Source: Solea solea
Taxonomy: Eukaryota > Chordata > Actinopteri > Pleuronectiformes > Soleidae
DNA: 64,000 bases
Assembly (NCBI RefSeq): GCF_958295425.1
Contig: NC_081143.1
Location: 11,846,094 to 11,910,093 of the forward strand
Direction of reading: 5' to 3'
Part shown: positions 1 to 13,172 of the stretch, piece by piece
Layout of the letters: the number at the start of each line of letters is the position of its first letter
Numbering within the stretch: the stretch's first letter is position 1
The notes under the pieces: generated by a model
What the model was told of the DNA's origin: nothing
The model's database searches: none
Seen by the model: the letters and a program-made list of their open reading frames with translations, nothing else
Position numbers and translations under genes: made by a program

Positions 1-153
1 TGACCACAGAGGTGAACATGTTGCATCTCTACAGGTTTGTTAAACAAGTGGTTTGAGAGAGTGTTTACTCTTTTATTCTGTTCAAACACTGATGGAGACC
101 AACACTGACCTGCTTTTTGTAAGCAGACACACATACACATAAACACTTTAGTG

Positions 154-614
154 CAGGGGTGTCAAACTCAAATGACCCGGGGGCCAATGAGCATATAGTG
201 TGGTCAAACGGGGGCCGACATAGAGGAAAAAAAGTGGAAAAAACAACTATTTAGTAGCCGGTGGGCAATATAAGATATTCATTATCATATTAGAATTGCA
301 AATTAAAAGTGCTTGTTTGATATAAATTGATTCACAATATCAACATATTTATGATGCACAAAAACGGAGAATTAAATTGAACATTTTGCAAATAATGACA
401 AGGATAAGTGTGATTAAAACAGCTTAAATAATACATTTAATAAAGCAATGATTACAACCGAATGTCTAATTACCATTATAAAAAATATTGCCAGCAAATA
501 CATTTAGTCTTATATTCTGTCTCTATTCTATCACCTTGCACAGTGGTGGGCGGATCGCATGTAATCGATTGGATGGCCACATGTGGGCCCCGGGCCACCA
601 GTTTGACACATGTG
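154..614. mobile_element. hAT-like non-autonomous DNA transposon (MITE) with 8-bp target duplication
   Basis: The left end starts CAGGGGTGTCAAACTCA and the right end reads AGTTTGACACATGTG, a degenerate inverted terminal repeat. The flanks are CTTTAGTG (146-153) and CTTTAGCG (615-622), an 8-bp target-site duplication with one mismatch. An 8-bp duplication and CAGGGGTGTC-type ends are typical of hAT elements. The 461-bp interior is AT-rich and encodes no transposase, so the copy is non-autonomous. A diverged relative lies near 10062-10340. Confidence 0.8.
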
Positions 615-3600
615 CTTTAGCGGGGACCAAAGCAGGTGAATGTGTCAGAAGGTGTAAAAGAATGGAGAACACAAAAGAGTACTTACTAAACTTAAACTAA
701 CAAAAAGGCAAAAGGTAAAAACTCAGACTGAAAACAAAAACATAAACATGGAGCAGACAAGGAACACATGAAAAAGCCAGAGCAACAGACGGAAAAGTGG
801 CACCAAACAACCAAAACAAGGCAATCAGAGATGGCAGACTTTACCCCATTCACGCAACAAGCCTCGGTCGTATTGGCAAGTGCGGAAACACAAACAAACA
901 GACAGACAGACAGAGACACAGAGCCACTAAAAACAATACTTCACTCCGTGGGAGGAGCACAGATTATTTAATACACATGGGAGGCGGGGACAATCAGACT
1001 GTGAAACTAACACAGACATTAGGGTTAGAGCAGACAATCAACAGGGAAGACAAGACAGGAAGCAAAACTACACACAAGAAAAAACTTCAAAGTTAAACAG
1101 GAAACAACTGAAAACCAGACCAACAGTCTATGATTGAGCGAGAGAAACAAATGTATCTTCTGACTTGAAGTTGTTCCATACTGTTTTTAATCATCCTTAA
1201 TCTAGAAGTAATCAAGGTGAAACAGAGCTCTAGTAGCTGACATACAAACAAGGTAACGCTCTCTGACAGGAAACGACACTATTCACCTCTATGCATAGAT
1301 ACAACACGTAAATCAGGCAATGTCAGGAAACTCAGAGACAGACTAACAGGAGAGCATTTTACCGGATCCCCACATATCCAGTTTGTGTGAAACATGCTCA
1401 CACAAACAGATTTTGTGGTGAACTCATGGACTAAGACTAGATTTACCAAAAGCTGGTGTGCACAGCAACATTAACACAGCAGTTATTTACATTACATTAC
1501 ATTACCGGCAGACTTGAGTTGAATGAAGCCAGATTGTGTCCATATGTTTCCCTCCAGGCTCTTGTAAACTTTCAGTGACTATATGGAGTAAGATGAAAGG
1601 AAGTTAATCGTGAAGTTGAAGGAGTCAGGATACTGGAATAATGTCCTCTCCACCTATTTACAAAAAATATATTTAGTCTGTCATGTTTTGTAATATATTA
1701 GTCAATCTCTGTGGATTTAAAGAATGCAGTGAACTCTTGACAGGTTGAAGCTCGTTCATTTGTGCTGTATTTTAGGCTGCGATGTCCGTAGCTCAATAGA
1801 ATCATTTTCTTGCGGATAGAGTTCTTTGTATTGGAAGTGCACTTACTGAACAACACAGAATGAATGCAGTCACAATTCTAATCTCAGTTGTTTGAAATGT
1901 CATGAAGGATACGTTTGTATTGGCTTCAGTTAACCAGGCTTCTTTAGTATCCAGGTTTTTTCAATTATCTGCAGAGGTGACACATGAAACTGTGTGGTTA
2001 GCCTCTCGTTGTGCTTTGAGCACTTTCCACCAACTGTCTTCACCCCAAATGTGTGCACCATGTGTCGGATTCAGCAAAATAAAGGTTGTGGTCCATTTGT
2101 GATGGTAGTTGGCATCATTAAAAGTGATGGTTAAATGGGGACATGTAAATATTATTACCTGAAGGATCGACTGCCTCATTCTTTAAGCATAAACAAATAT
2201 GTATAATATTATAGCTGTTTTATATGCATGCAATTGCTCTGCTCACAAGGATGCTGTGCGTGTAACTTATAACCGCCTACTTTTCACAACAAGAGTGTAC
2301 TAGTAAATGCATATGATTTCACATAATTCAGAATGTAAGAAATTGTGCACAATGATATCAACATATTCTCTAGCGTAAAAGCTCTTAATTGCAGGATCAC
2401 TAGAATAAGTGTCTGCAAGTTTATCCTTCTGTTAGCAACTTCCTGTCTACAGTTTTGACGGATAAATTCGATTTTTTTTGTGATTTTTAAGAAATCCCAA
2501 TCTCTTGTTATAGGGACAGCTGTAAAAAAAAAAAATAATAATCATAACACATATACTTTGATAAAACATAAAAACACCAAACGATTAGCCACTTAATATT
2601 AAGTTTTATTCATTCAATGTGGTGTTCAATTACAAACAAGGTCATCTTCTAAGTTGTTTAACACATCTGGATGTAAATACCTGGAAATAAGAGTAGAATA
2701 CTGATCTCTTGTGTCTTTTGAAGGAAAACCCAATAATAACCCTGTAAATGTTTAAACAGCTGCAATAGTATCTGCATAGTTGCAATGTTGTTGTTTTTTG
2801 TTCACAGTCAAACTGAGGCGAGTACTTAAGAGGCATCAGTGCATCGCTAGTGGTGTTTATTACAGTTTTGTAAGATCTAATTTCCCTTTTTTTCCAGACA
2901 ACTTTATTTTTTGATGAAAGATTATAACAAATAAGATAAAAGGGTGTTTTAGAAACTAATTACAGAGCCAAGCTTTGCTTCTACAGTAGTTTACCTCGCA
3001 GTGTGTCCATCACAGTGCCATTATCTGAGCGCCTTCAGGCCCAGAGTTAACACAGTGGTGTCTGAGATTGAGGGCTTGGAGGTCACTATGGATATGTGAT
3101 GACAGCTCAAGTCAGTGGCCTTACTGTAGGGTTCACCCAGTCTGTCTGCCAGGGGCCTGAGGCACATGAGGAAGTATGGAAGGTGAAAGAGAGAGTGCTG
3201 AGAGCAAAGAATGTGACCACTTGCTCTCTTTGGCACTGGGTCCATACTTAGACTCCCACGAGGGCCTCTGTCTTGTATTTTAATTTTAACACTGTATGTA
3301 GAAGACAGTATGCAGTGTAATCTAATTTATTATGTCCACAGAAAGGATCGTATGAAATAGGACTACAGGTTAAAACACCTTTTCGTTGAACTGAAGCTTA
3401 TATTCTGTTGGTTTTGTCATGGTCGGGTAAAACTGGTTAGAAAAAGCAGGCGTTTGCCTGGGGCCCCGAGCTGAGAGTGGGACCCAGATTATGGCTGGAC
3501 AGAAAACAGATGGGGGGGTATCAGTTGCAGGGTTTTTCCGAACAAAAGAAGAAAAAAATGCTACAGGAACAAATTAGCTTACATTTTTAGTGTGTGTAAT

Positions 3601-3955
3601 TAAGTATTCACTTTAAATTGGGAGAATATAAATCTTACATTTCAAATTAATATGCATGGTTATATATGTTTCTTAAAAATGTTATTGCTTTTACTTGCAT
3701 TTTTATTTTTATTGAGACAGCATATTGAAAATGGTTTGGAGTTATCATGTTTTTTGTGTATATGAAATTTTAGCCAAAAAAGGAATATTTTATGCTTAAC
3801 ATGGATGATATGGATCTAACGTACATTTCTTTAATGGATGAAGTTTGTGGACAGAAGTGGACATACATTCACGAAATGCTACTTCACTCACAATTATAAT
3901 ATCACACAAAACTGAATAGAACTCTCACATTGTCGCGAGACTAGGTTTTCTCGGG

Positions 3956-3956
<1 letters not shown>

Positions 3957-3987
<31 letters not shown>

Positions 3988-4480
3988 TTAGATTTATAAA
4001 GCACCTTTCATGAAACCCAAGGTCGCTGTATAGTTAAAAACATAAAAAGACAGCTCAAATGACACAAACACGAACAAACAAACAATCAGGTGGCAAAAAC
4101 TCGCTTCAACAGTTTAAATGACTCCAGAGTTGGTGCCTGGCGAATAGCCAGAGGGAGTGAGTTCCAGAGGGTTGGAGCAGCAACACTGAAAGCCCTGTTG
4201 CCAAAGCTTTGCCTGCAGGTGCGGAGAATGGAGAGGAGACTGAGGTCAGCAGACCGTAGGTTCTGGGAGGGACGGTGCACATGGAGGAGGTCGGAGAGGT
4301 AATGTGGAGCAAGTGAATGGAGAGACTTGTAGCAGAGGAGGAGAAGCTTGAAGATGATCCAGAACTTGGGGAGTTGTTTCAGTGTGGAGGTGATGTGTTG
4401 CCAAGGTTTGGTCTGAGAGTGAGAACCCCCGGCAGCAGAGTTCTGGACATGTTGGAGTCTATCCAGGTTTTCTTCGGGAC
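3957..4480 (-). mobile_element. 5'-truncated LINE 3' end (L2/CR1-type) with ATT tail
   Basis: Read on the minus strand, 4086-4280 encodes the C-terminal tail common to fish LINE ORF2 proteins, with the signature AFSVAAPTLWNSLPLAIR followed by QAPTLESFK. It is followed by a short 3'UTR (the AAAGGTGCTTTATAAATC region) and ends in an ATT microsatellite (plus-strand AAT repeat, about 3957-3987). ORF2 tail, 3'UTR and ATT tail in this order are typical of L2/CR1-clade LINEs. The reverse transcriptase core is missing, so this is a 5'-truncated dead copy. How far 4300-4480 belongs to the same element is uncertain. Confidence 0.65.
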
Positions 4481-5899
4481 CCCATGATGATTGAGTTTAC
4501 ATGTTGTTTACGTTCCTGCTGAAAACTATGTTACTGCTGCTACACGTGTAAACACTGCAGCACATGTTCTGTTGTTCTGATTTGTCTTGTTTTTTTTATC
4601 ACCATGTTATTGTTCAAAATGTAATGTCTAATCAGTTGTGTATGCTCTCTTATTAATTTGTAGTAAGTGATATTGAGGATTTTAAAGTAGAAAATGGTCA
4701 CTGTATAAAACTTTATTCTAAAACAACATAAATTCAAGACTATAATGATAATATTCTAAATGACTAATTTCTCGCCTCAAATGATCTTAAAACTTTGATC
4801 TGGGACACAGAATTTTTTTGTTTTTTTTCTCTGCTGATATGTTCTGGTGAAATGCATTCTGGGATACATGGCTTCCCAAGTATGTTCAAGTCACCACTCG
4901 ATGCAGACTTGGTAAAAAGGGCAGTGCAAGGACACTTGTAGGTATGAGAGTCGTACTCGCTGCTTGCGTGCTTGAGAACTCGGACAGAACTTGGACTAAG
5001 GCATGAAGTACAGAGAAGTATGGATATTGAGGAACGGCCAGGGTCTATGATGCAGCCATTTTGACAGGTCACAGTAGGACATCAAAGGTGCAAACAATCA
5101 ACTTCATAATAAAGGCTATGGTCCATTTAGCCTCCTTAGTTACAGCGTGGATTCAGGTTCACTGTGACTTATGCTGTGCTATGGCCACGTTGGCCAGTTT
5201 GTGTATTGATTAAGATCTGTGATGACTTTAGCTTGTTTTGGTGTACCATTGAGTCTCATCATTATCGTTATATCATTATAGTTTCTTGTCCAGGTGAGAT
5301 GACTTGCTGGTCTAGTGAGTGTTGTTCCCCTCTTGTTGCCTCCTCCCCCTCCCTGTCACCTGCTGGGATCTGTGCATAGGTACGGTGGGTTGTTTCAAGT
5401 CCAGATATGACCAGGTCATCCATTCTTGCATATTGTTCCAAATGATCCACTCTTCTCTCCAGCTCTTCAATTTGTTTTCATCCTTTTTTTTATCACAGCT
5501 TTCAGTTGTCTGCTGTTTCACAACCATGCTCAGTTCATCTGACATGAAGCTCAGGTACTTTTTTAACTTCTTCCATATAACTTCCTTGTTGCCATGTCTT
5601 CTAATTATTTTAAGAATTCCCCACATTTAGCCAATGAGAAATGACTTACTGAGATTCCAGGTAAATTTTGTTGGCTACCAGGCTCTTTAATAAAAAAAGG
5701 GGAGGGGGCTTAATTCTACAGTCTGTTATTTTGGTACTATTTTTTACCAATTCAAACTATTCCACTCAGTTTTATGTCAACACAGTCACTAACACCTGTG
5801 CTTTTCACGTCAAAGGGCTTCTTTGCATTTGCTTGGAATAAAGGGCTGACATGGAGGTTTAGTCCTGTGTGATATACAGTATATGGACCCACCACGACC

Positions 5900-6288
5900 C
5901 TTTCACCAGGAGACCTCAAACTCCCAGGAGACACATATTCAACCTCAAGCCCCCACTCTTCCACTCGGCGTGTGGCGGCAGTGACAGCGTTAATCACAGT
6001 CTCCACCTTCTATGTAAATGTATGTGTTTCTATGAGTGAGAGAGAGAGAGAGAGAGCACGCCGCTCAGTGAATGGTGGCAGCGGTGAGGAGGGGGAGGAG
6101 GAGTCGCCTTGTCTTCACGGATGTGTTGGTCCTCTCACGGAGGTGTGTACGTGTGTGTGTGTGTGTCTGTTCGGTCAGAGCGGAGAAGACACCTTGCCAC
6201 CTTCTGATGCGAGCGTGCAGTCATGTCAGCAGCGGCTGAGATCCCACTGTAATCTTCACATTTAAACGCACCGTGAAGGAATAAAGCG
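5900..6288 (+). promoter_or_regulatory. Probable promoter / 5'UTR of NEURL1
   Basis: The sequence just upstream of the start codon is CpG-richer than its surroundings, with many CG dinucleotides at 5965-6075 and 6170-6290. It carries a GA microsatellite at about 6034-6057 and a GT run near 6151-6167. No TATA box is obvious. An in-frame TGA at 6274-6276 precedes the chosen ATG, so the reading frame cannot extend further 5'. Two tiny upstream reading frames (6207-6239 and 6223-6252) would lie in the leader if transcription starts upstream of them. The transcription start cannot be fixed from sequence alone. Confidence 0.45.
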
Positions 6289-6322
6289 ATGGGGGGACAG
6301 ATGACGCGAAATGCCTTGTACG
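6289..6322 (+). CDS. neurl1: NEURL1 coding exon 1 (short MGGQ N-terminus)
   Basis: ATG at 6289 followed by 10 further complete codons and one base of a split codon, then the donor GTAAGA at 6323. It encodes [11 protein letters not shown] plus the first base of Asp12. The context GCGATGG has G at +4, and an in-frame TGA lies 15 bases upstream. Phase 1 joins exactly to exon 2 to give Asp, as at the equivalent junction in mammalian NEURL1. The MGxxxT pattern suggests N-myristoylation and membrane attachment. The exon is short, so the call rests on the frame match, the donor, and recalled similarity to the short N-terminal isoform of mammalian NEURL1. A longer alternative first exon beginning MGNNFS was not found in this window. 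Confidence 0.8.
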
Positions 6323-6628
6323 GTAAGACAGTGTTGTGTGCATGTATATTGTAAGGTACGCTGGTGTCGGTTCGTTTAAAATGTGCTGCTTTTTTTTTCA
6401 TTCCGTCGCGAGGAAACATTTCATTCATTGGCGGTCACGTGCAGACAGACGCGCTGTGTATCAGGTAACATTGTTTCTATAGCATATCCTTCAGTCGCCG
6501 ACATTGTTACGTCACTGGGCTAATTAGAATAAGACACAGCTGCGTCCCCTTGTTTCCTAATGGACTGTAAGACACAGAATTCAAGACGCATCCTGTATGA
6601 TCACGTAGACCATGTATAGCGTGTGTAC

Positions 6629-6667
<39 letters not shown>

Positions 6668-9600
6668 ACCTGGCATAAACAATAGTCCTCATGGAGACCA
6701 AAACCTGGTTCTAATGAGGGAGAACCTCCTTTCTGAGGAAGTGGTTACGTTTAGGGGCTAAGATTTGAACTGTGGTTAGGATAATGTTAGGGTTAGGCAT
6801 GGACTAGTTATGGTTAAGGTTAAGGTGAGGGATAAGGCTTTGTTAAGTCAACGTATAGCCCTTAAAGGGACAGCTGCGCTAACCTGCGCGCATGCGTGTT
6901 TGTGTAGTAGTGAAAGTGAGAACTTGTGGGGTTTCCCTCTCTGCCAAATACTGTGCTGTGGTTTCCCCCTCTTTATTGAAGGGACATTCTGTGTAATATA
7001 TATACAACAGTGTGCAGAGCCAGCCCCTCCCACCACCAGAGTATGGTGCTTGACTATTATTGATAGAAATGTTACCACTGTATCTATTCATTGTGTTAAT
7101 TGTAGTTGTATTATTTACACTAAACCAGTGTCATTTTTTTTTTAATACTGTACCTTATCTTTAAGGTAGTCAAACAGTGTGTTGATGTTGTCATTCGTCG
7201 TCACACTGTACTGTAATGTATCAAACCGAACCACACCATGATGGAAACGTGGCATTAGTTTGCTTATGCACTGGGCCGACTGTGAAAGTGTCTTTGGGCT
7301 GAATAACATGCAATATACGTAAACTTGGGCCAGGTAGTATGGCTTAAAAATCATTATTACGGTAAACAAAGTTGAAATGCAGTTGATATAGATTATAATA
7401 GCAATAAAAGACAAGATAATTACAAATGAAGTTTTGCTCCCAAGTGAAATAAACTGGTTAATAGTGGACAGAAAACAACAAACACTTGCTAAATATAAAT
7501 ATGTAGCATGTGTTGTGTATGAAGCTTTTTTTTACTCAATACATAAACATTGATATTGAAGGAAAGAGAAACCTGGTTTTATGGAAAAATAAATAAACAT
7601 CTTAACTACCGAATGTTGAATAAATAAATACATATTTAAATAAACATAATAGTAATAATAACATAATAATTTAAATTTAATGTCAATGAGAGCCGAGGAG
7701 AGACAATTCTCACCAGTTAGTAGGTAGGTATGAGCGTGTTACAAGGAAAACAAAGAAAAACTGTTGTTTTAAGTTCTTGGCCAAACAAAACTAGCATGAG
7801 GAGCATTTATAATTTGCTGCAGTTCAAGCAGTCCCTGTGATATGTATGTATAGGGATACGTAAATGAGGATGCTGATATTACATGCAAGCACATTTTCAA
7901 TATACTGTACAGCCCTAGTGTGCCGTACATGTTGGAGATACTGTGTGTGCACTCTGAGCCAAGAACAAGCAGACGGGGCAGCTTCACTCTCAATAAAAAC
8001 ATGTCTGCTCGCAGGGACACAAGTAAAAAAAACAGACCAAAAGGCTCAGCTAATAAAATCTTCATCGGCTTAAGTCTGTCTTATTATAAAATTGTTTAAA
8101 CTGCCATTGGTTTGTGTTTTTTGACCACACTCACTCACCTGCACCAAAGTCCAAATCTGAACAAAGTATTTAAACACCACATAATACATGTCACATAATA
8201 ACACAATTAAGCTTACTGAGGGAAGCAGCAGTGGATCAACAACTATGTGCTGTTAGTAAATGAAGTTGTTAAAATCAGCTGAGACTGAGCTTGCCTGTCT
8301 CAGGCTGATTTTCAGTACAGAAGGCAAACACAGCACAGTCGTCACTGAGTGTGTCTCAGATCCTCATGGAAGCGCTCTACAAAAACCTTCACCTTTTAAT
8401 AATGGGCCAGTCTGTGTAGTAAACAGTGTGCGCAGCCGTGCATCAGGAAATCCATACATTGATTTCCTTCGGCCGGCCACTGCATCCCCCTATCTGCTAA
8501 CACTAAGGTGAAATGATCCATTTCACGTGATTTATGGCTAACTGAGAATTTGATTCCCCCCCCCGAGTGGGGGGTTGTGTTTACCTTTTAACAATGTATG
8601 CAGAGAGTTGTGTGTTGGAATAGGAGCGATTATCCTAAAAAGGGGAACCAATCATAAACCCCTAGCTTAACACAATGAATACAGAGAAGTGATGTTTATA
8701 CATCCAACATGGTGGCCACCAAGGAGCAGCTGTCTTTCAATTTGGCTCTTGCTTCCATTTTAAATGTGACTCCACCCGTCGGTTGGTTGTAGTTCTGTCC
8801 AGTTGCTTACAGAGGCATTCTCACGCCTTTTGAATGTGTACTACACCCTTTCCAGACTCGTACTCGGTCTAAAATGAGATTGAAATGCAGTCTTCCATTA
8901 GCCAGGCTAACAGATGAGGGTTACTGCTGTAAAGTAGAATGTTGTCGACCTTTTTGGGGCATAAACCCATAACCAGAAGTTCCATAGTGCCAATGCAGAC
9001 GATGTAGACCTGCTCAGGTCATAGGCGGGGTACACCCTGGACAGTTCGCCAGTCCATCGCAGGGCTGCATATAGAGACAAACAACCATTCACTCTCACTT
9101 TCACACCTACGGTCAATTTAGAGTGTCCAATTAACCTAATCCCGATTTTGCATGTTTTTGGACTGTGGGAGGAAACCGGAGAACCCGGACAAAACCCACG
9201 CACACAGGGAGAACATGCAATCTCCATACAGAACACAGGTCCTCTTGCTGCAAAGGCAAGAGTGCTAAATACCACACCAACCATGTGACCTGATGTTTCG
9301 AAATCTTACATCAAATTATTTTATTTTAATCATAACCTTTTTGAAACATGTGCCCCAGTGCTAATTATAATACAAATGTACTCAATATACTGATTGTATA
9401 TTGTATGGGCGTTAATTCTAGCCCCTGCTCTCACAGCCTGTCCTCTGCCTCTTTGACCAGCAGATGGTTCTAATTAAAGCAACATTATAAATCCAATTAC
9501 TTAAAGAAGGTCAGTTAAGATTTATTACCAAGAAGCATTGCTACAACAAAGAAATAATTGACCAAACACAATTTCTTATGTTTTGTACTAGGTTTATATT

Positions 9601-12600
9601 CCTTGTTCATTCAGAATCAGCTCTTTATCACAGATTGTCTATGAGACAGCACAGAATAGCTTTTTTCAATGTGGTGAGCTTGACTATGATTGGTTAAACG
9701 TCCAGGGAAGCTCACGCTTTACACTTATAAACTTTTATTTGTCGCTCTCTCTTGCTCACCACGAAGAAAGGTGTGAGTTGCCGAGGAACAGATGACACGG
9801 TTTAAAGCTGCACCTCCAGAAAGGTGGAAAACACCACAGCCCGTCCCAACTGTGTTTGCCGAGTGTGTTACATAATTGAGTGTGCTGAGTGTGTGGGAGC
9901 TCCACTTCTCAGCTTCCAATTGACTCAAAGTGGGCCAGTGTCTGCACAGGCTCTGATGAACCGTCTGCTCTGTGAGAACAGCGTGTGTTGCAGTATGCAG
10001 ATGCACTGAGCTCAGTACATACCATGTTTTTTTTTTAAAGCGTGATGAATAATTTATATACAGGGCTCTCAAACTTAGAATAGGAGGGGCCAGCAAATTG
10101 GAAAATGTCAAATGGCGTGTGGGTGATATTATCTTAAAACTATATAATGATATTCCATTGTGATATATCGTTCACATTTGTGACGATATTTTTTACATCA
10201 TTTCAAAATAAAGGTGTTTGTATTGATGCGTAACAATATATAACTCACAACAGGAAACATTTATGATGCTGTTGAAATTGATAATCAAAAAAATAATTAC
10301 AAACAAACGTTTAGATGGAAACGTTTAGACGGTTTAGTGACTTGGCAACATGAATCAAGTTTCTGAGAAGAAAAATGTCTGATTAGCTGGTTTCAGAAGT
10401 GAATTCTACTGGTCAAGAAACCCAGTCATTCAGCACTTTGATTGGATAAATGCATCTCTGTCCCCATCCTGCGCTGCAGCTGTATTCACACAAACGCTGC
10501 CTACATCAGGTCTGATAGTATTGCTTGACAGAGCAGTATGCAGCACACAAGTGTTATATAATTTTTGTTCATGAAGACCAAACTGAGGCAGAATAACAAT
10601 GATTCATGATTAAATAATCAGATGTATTTCGTTGTTTAGCAGTGGCAGGGATGCATGCACACACCATGTGATCTGAAGCAACAGAGCTCGCCCCTCGGCT
10701 GTATTCCCCCCCCCGTGTTTAAGCGTCATGCATTTGCAACATGGAAATGACTGAGTGAGATCCATGTGACTGTGCCATTATAGGGCACTGCTGTGATCGG
10801 CCGTTCTCCACGCCTCCACAACTCACTGACTTTGATGGAAAATCCTTCATTAATTTGTATTTATTAATATTTATTGCTCACTCGACTCCAAATCGGTCAC
10901 TTTATTGGGTACAGGCAGCAGCGTCACATGTTGTGGTCTTCTGCTACTGTTCTGCATACATACATGGTTGTTATGAGTTTCTCTTGTTTTCCCATCATCT
11001 CAAACATGTCTGGTCATTCTCCTCTGACCTCTGGCATCAACAAGGCATTTCCTCCCAGCTGCCCAATGGATTTTTTTTTCTTATTCTGACTCATTCTCTG
11101 TAAACACTGGAGATGATTGTGTGTGAAAATCCCTGTATTACTTGACCAGTTTAGGACTTCACTTCAACTGTCTGTTAATTGTATTTTGGTTGTTTTGTTT
11201 AATATTTGTTTAATTGTGCCTCGGCACGATTAGGTTGCATCTCCACTACAAAAAAGAACCCATTTAACGTGGGTGGAGTCATCACTGCACGGCTGAGTGA
11301 AACTGCGGTGACTTTGTTTTATACGCGACATACACACACACACCGGTGACTAGTGACTTTACACCAGACTCCTGTAGTTGTTGGAGATAAACCTACGTTT
11401 TTTGGGATTGTTAAGTAGTTGTATGTGATCTACAGTCAGTGGCCGGCAGTCTGACCAATCATCGCATATTACCTACTCGGCACGCTTTTGGAACCTCGCC
11501 TGAGCAGGTACTAAAAATAGTACCTGGTACCAGGTACTATGCTAGTGGAAACACTACTTAAACTGTGGCGTGGCAAGAGTAGAGCTGGTGGAAATATGCC
11601 AATAGTGTTTATATCTGGTTTGCTTGATGTCTTTTTTTCATGTTTGGCATAATAACAATTTCGCCCTGATTTGATTCCAGATTCTCTTTAGTAAAGGCTA
11701 AATTTAAAAGAAAGAAAAAGAAAGAGGGAACGAAACAAAGAAAGAAAAAAACATTCCTAGAGTCTGAAAAATCATTTTGATGTTTGGTTTGAAGTTGACC
11801 ATGTCTACATTCCTACATTGAGATAAACCGGTGTACCTAATAAAGAAGCTTGAAACCTCTAATTATCCTCTAATTAACGTGTATTTCACTCTCAGACTTT
11901 TACATGTAGGGCTGGGCACATATATGGATATATCTACATTTAACATGAGAAAAGATATGGTTTTAGATTTTAGATATTGTAATATTGTTAAATACATTAT
12001 ATTTTGATTCCAAAATACATGGACAAAAATCCCTTATTTTAAGCCTAATTATTTGTAATAGCAGAATTTGACCATATTTGTAGGCAATGTCATTGTTTCT
12101 AACACAAGTAAATGTCCTTCATTTAACTTTAAAAAGCCAAACAATTAAACCAGGTCATGTATGAAATACATATCATAAACTGTAGATCATTTATTTTAGA
12201 GCGAGAGAAGCACAAACATCTTGTGTATTTGGATATTGGCTAAAAATATCCAGATATTATCTATAAGCCATATCGCCCAGCCTTAGAGAAATATTGATTT
12301 GATTAACATCATGATATCAAATGATGGGCAAAAACAAATCCACATGACCAACAAAATGACTTGTAGCCACGAGTAGCATCTTAGCTGCTTTCAGTCAATA
12401 TCCCCTGCACATCATTTGGCCTCTGCACTCCTTCACTTGTGCTGCTCTGTATGTGGCCACTACACTATTATTACTTATTGATCATTGTTGTGTAATCCTG
12501 TCCATGAAGAGAATGATCAATCACAATTGGGTGACTCACACCACGCAGTGTTAATGCAGACTGGGAGAGTCAAGACAATAGATACAACAACACACGTTGC

Positions 12601-13136
12601 TCCTGACAGCTGCGGCGATAAACGTGTGAGTGAGTATGAAAGTGTGAGTGAATGAGTGTAAATAGTAAAACTGTAGTGTAAGCAAAGCAAAGAGATTATA
12701 AATAAACCATTTACATTTACCATTTGATTCACACAAATGAAACTCAAGAGTCAACAATATGCTGTCCCTCTCCCCAACATGAACAGAATTTGTGGGGTGA
12801 AATAAAGTAAATAAAAAAGGAAAAGATGAGTCTGATTAAAGTTAAACAAAAAGCAGCCAGCCACCAAATAGCATATGTCACGTTTTAAATAACATGGTCA
12901 CCTGATGCTTGTGTGGCTGGTGACCGTGACAGAAAGCCCTGGCCACCACGCACCCATCACCATGGCGACGAGTCATCTGTCCATGCATCAACTCTGAAGG
13001 GACGGATTAGTCATGACGGTTGCCTAGCAACCATTTCGTAACCGTCATCGTCATGAGTGATGAGTCTGTAATGAGTTCCTGGAAACGTAACACCGGCCCG
13101 AATCAGACAGAGCTACAGTTACTGTCAGTGAACCAG

Positions 13137-13172
<36 letters not shown>

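Larger units (their letters stand above)
1..5900. other. Upstream intergenic DNA, no gene recognised
   Basis: AT-rich noncoding DNA upstream of the NEURL1 first coding exon. The reading frames here are short and have no recognisable domain or splice context. Recognisable content is a hAT-like MITE (154-614), an A-run followed by AATAATAA near 2524-2540, and a LINE 3' end with its ATT-repeat tail (3957-4480). Nothing else could be assigned between 623 and 3950 or between 4480 and 5900. Distal NEURL1 regulatory DNA or an upstream alternative first exon could lie here, but I see no positive sign of either. Confidence 0.6.

Noticed and set aside
5972..6265. 97-codon frame over the NEURL1 leader
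   Set aside because: It is driven by GA and GT microsatellites and lies in the presumed promoter/5'UTR, with no family match.
6700..6850. GGTTAGG-rich DNA as interstitial telomere repeat
   Set aside because: Units are irregular (GGTTAGG, GGTTAAGG) and belong to a dispersed repeat found again at 29640 and 30500. There are no consecutive TTAGGG units.
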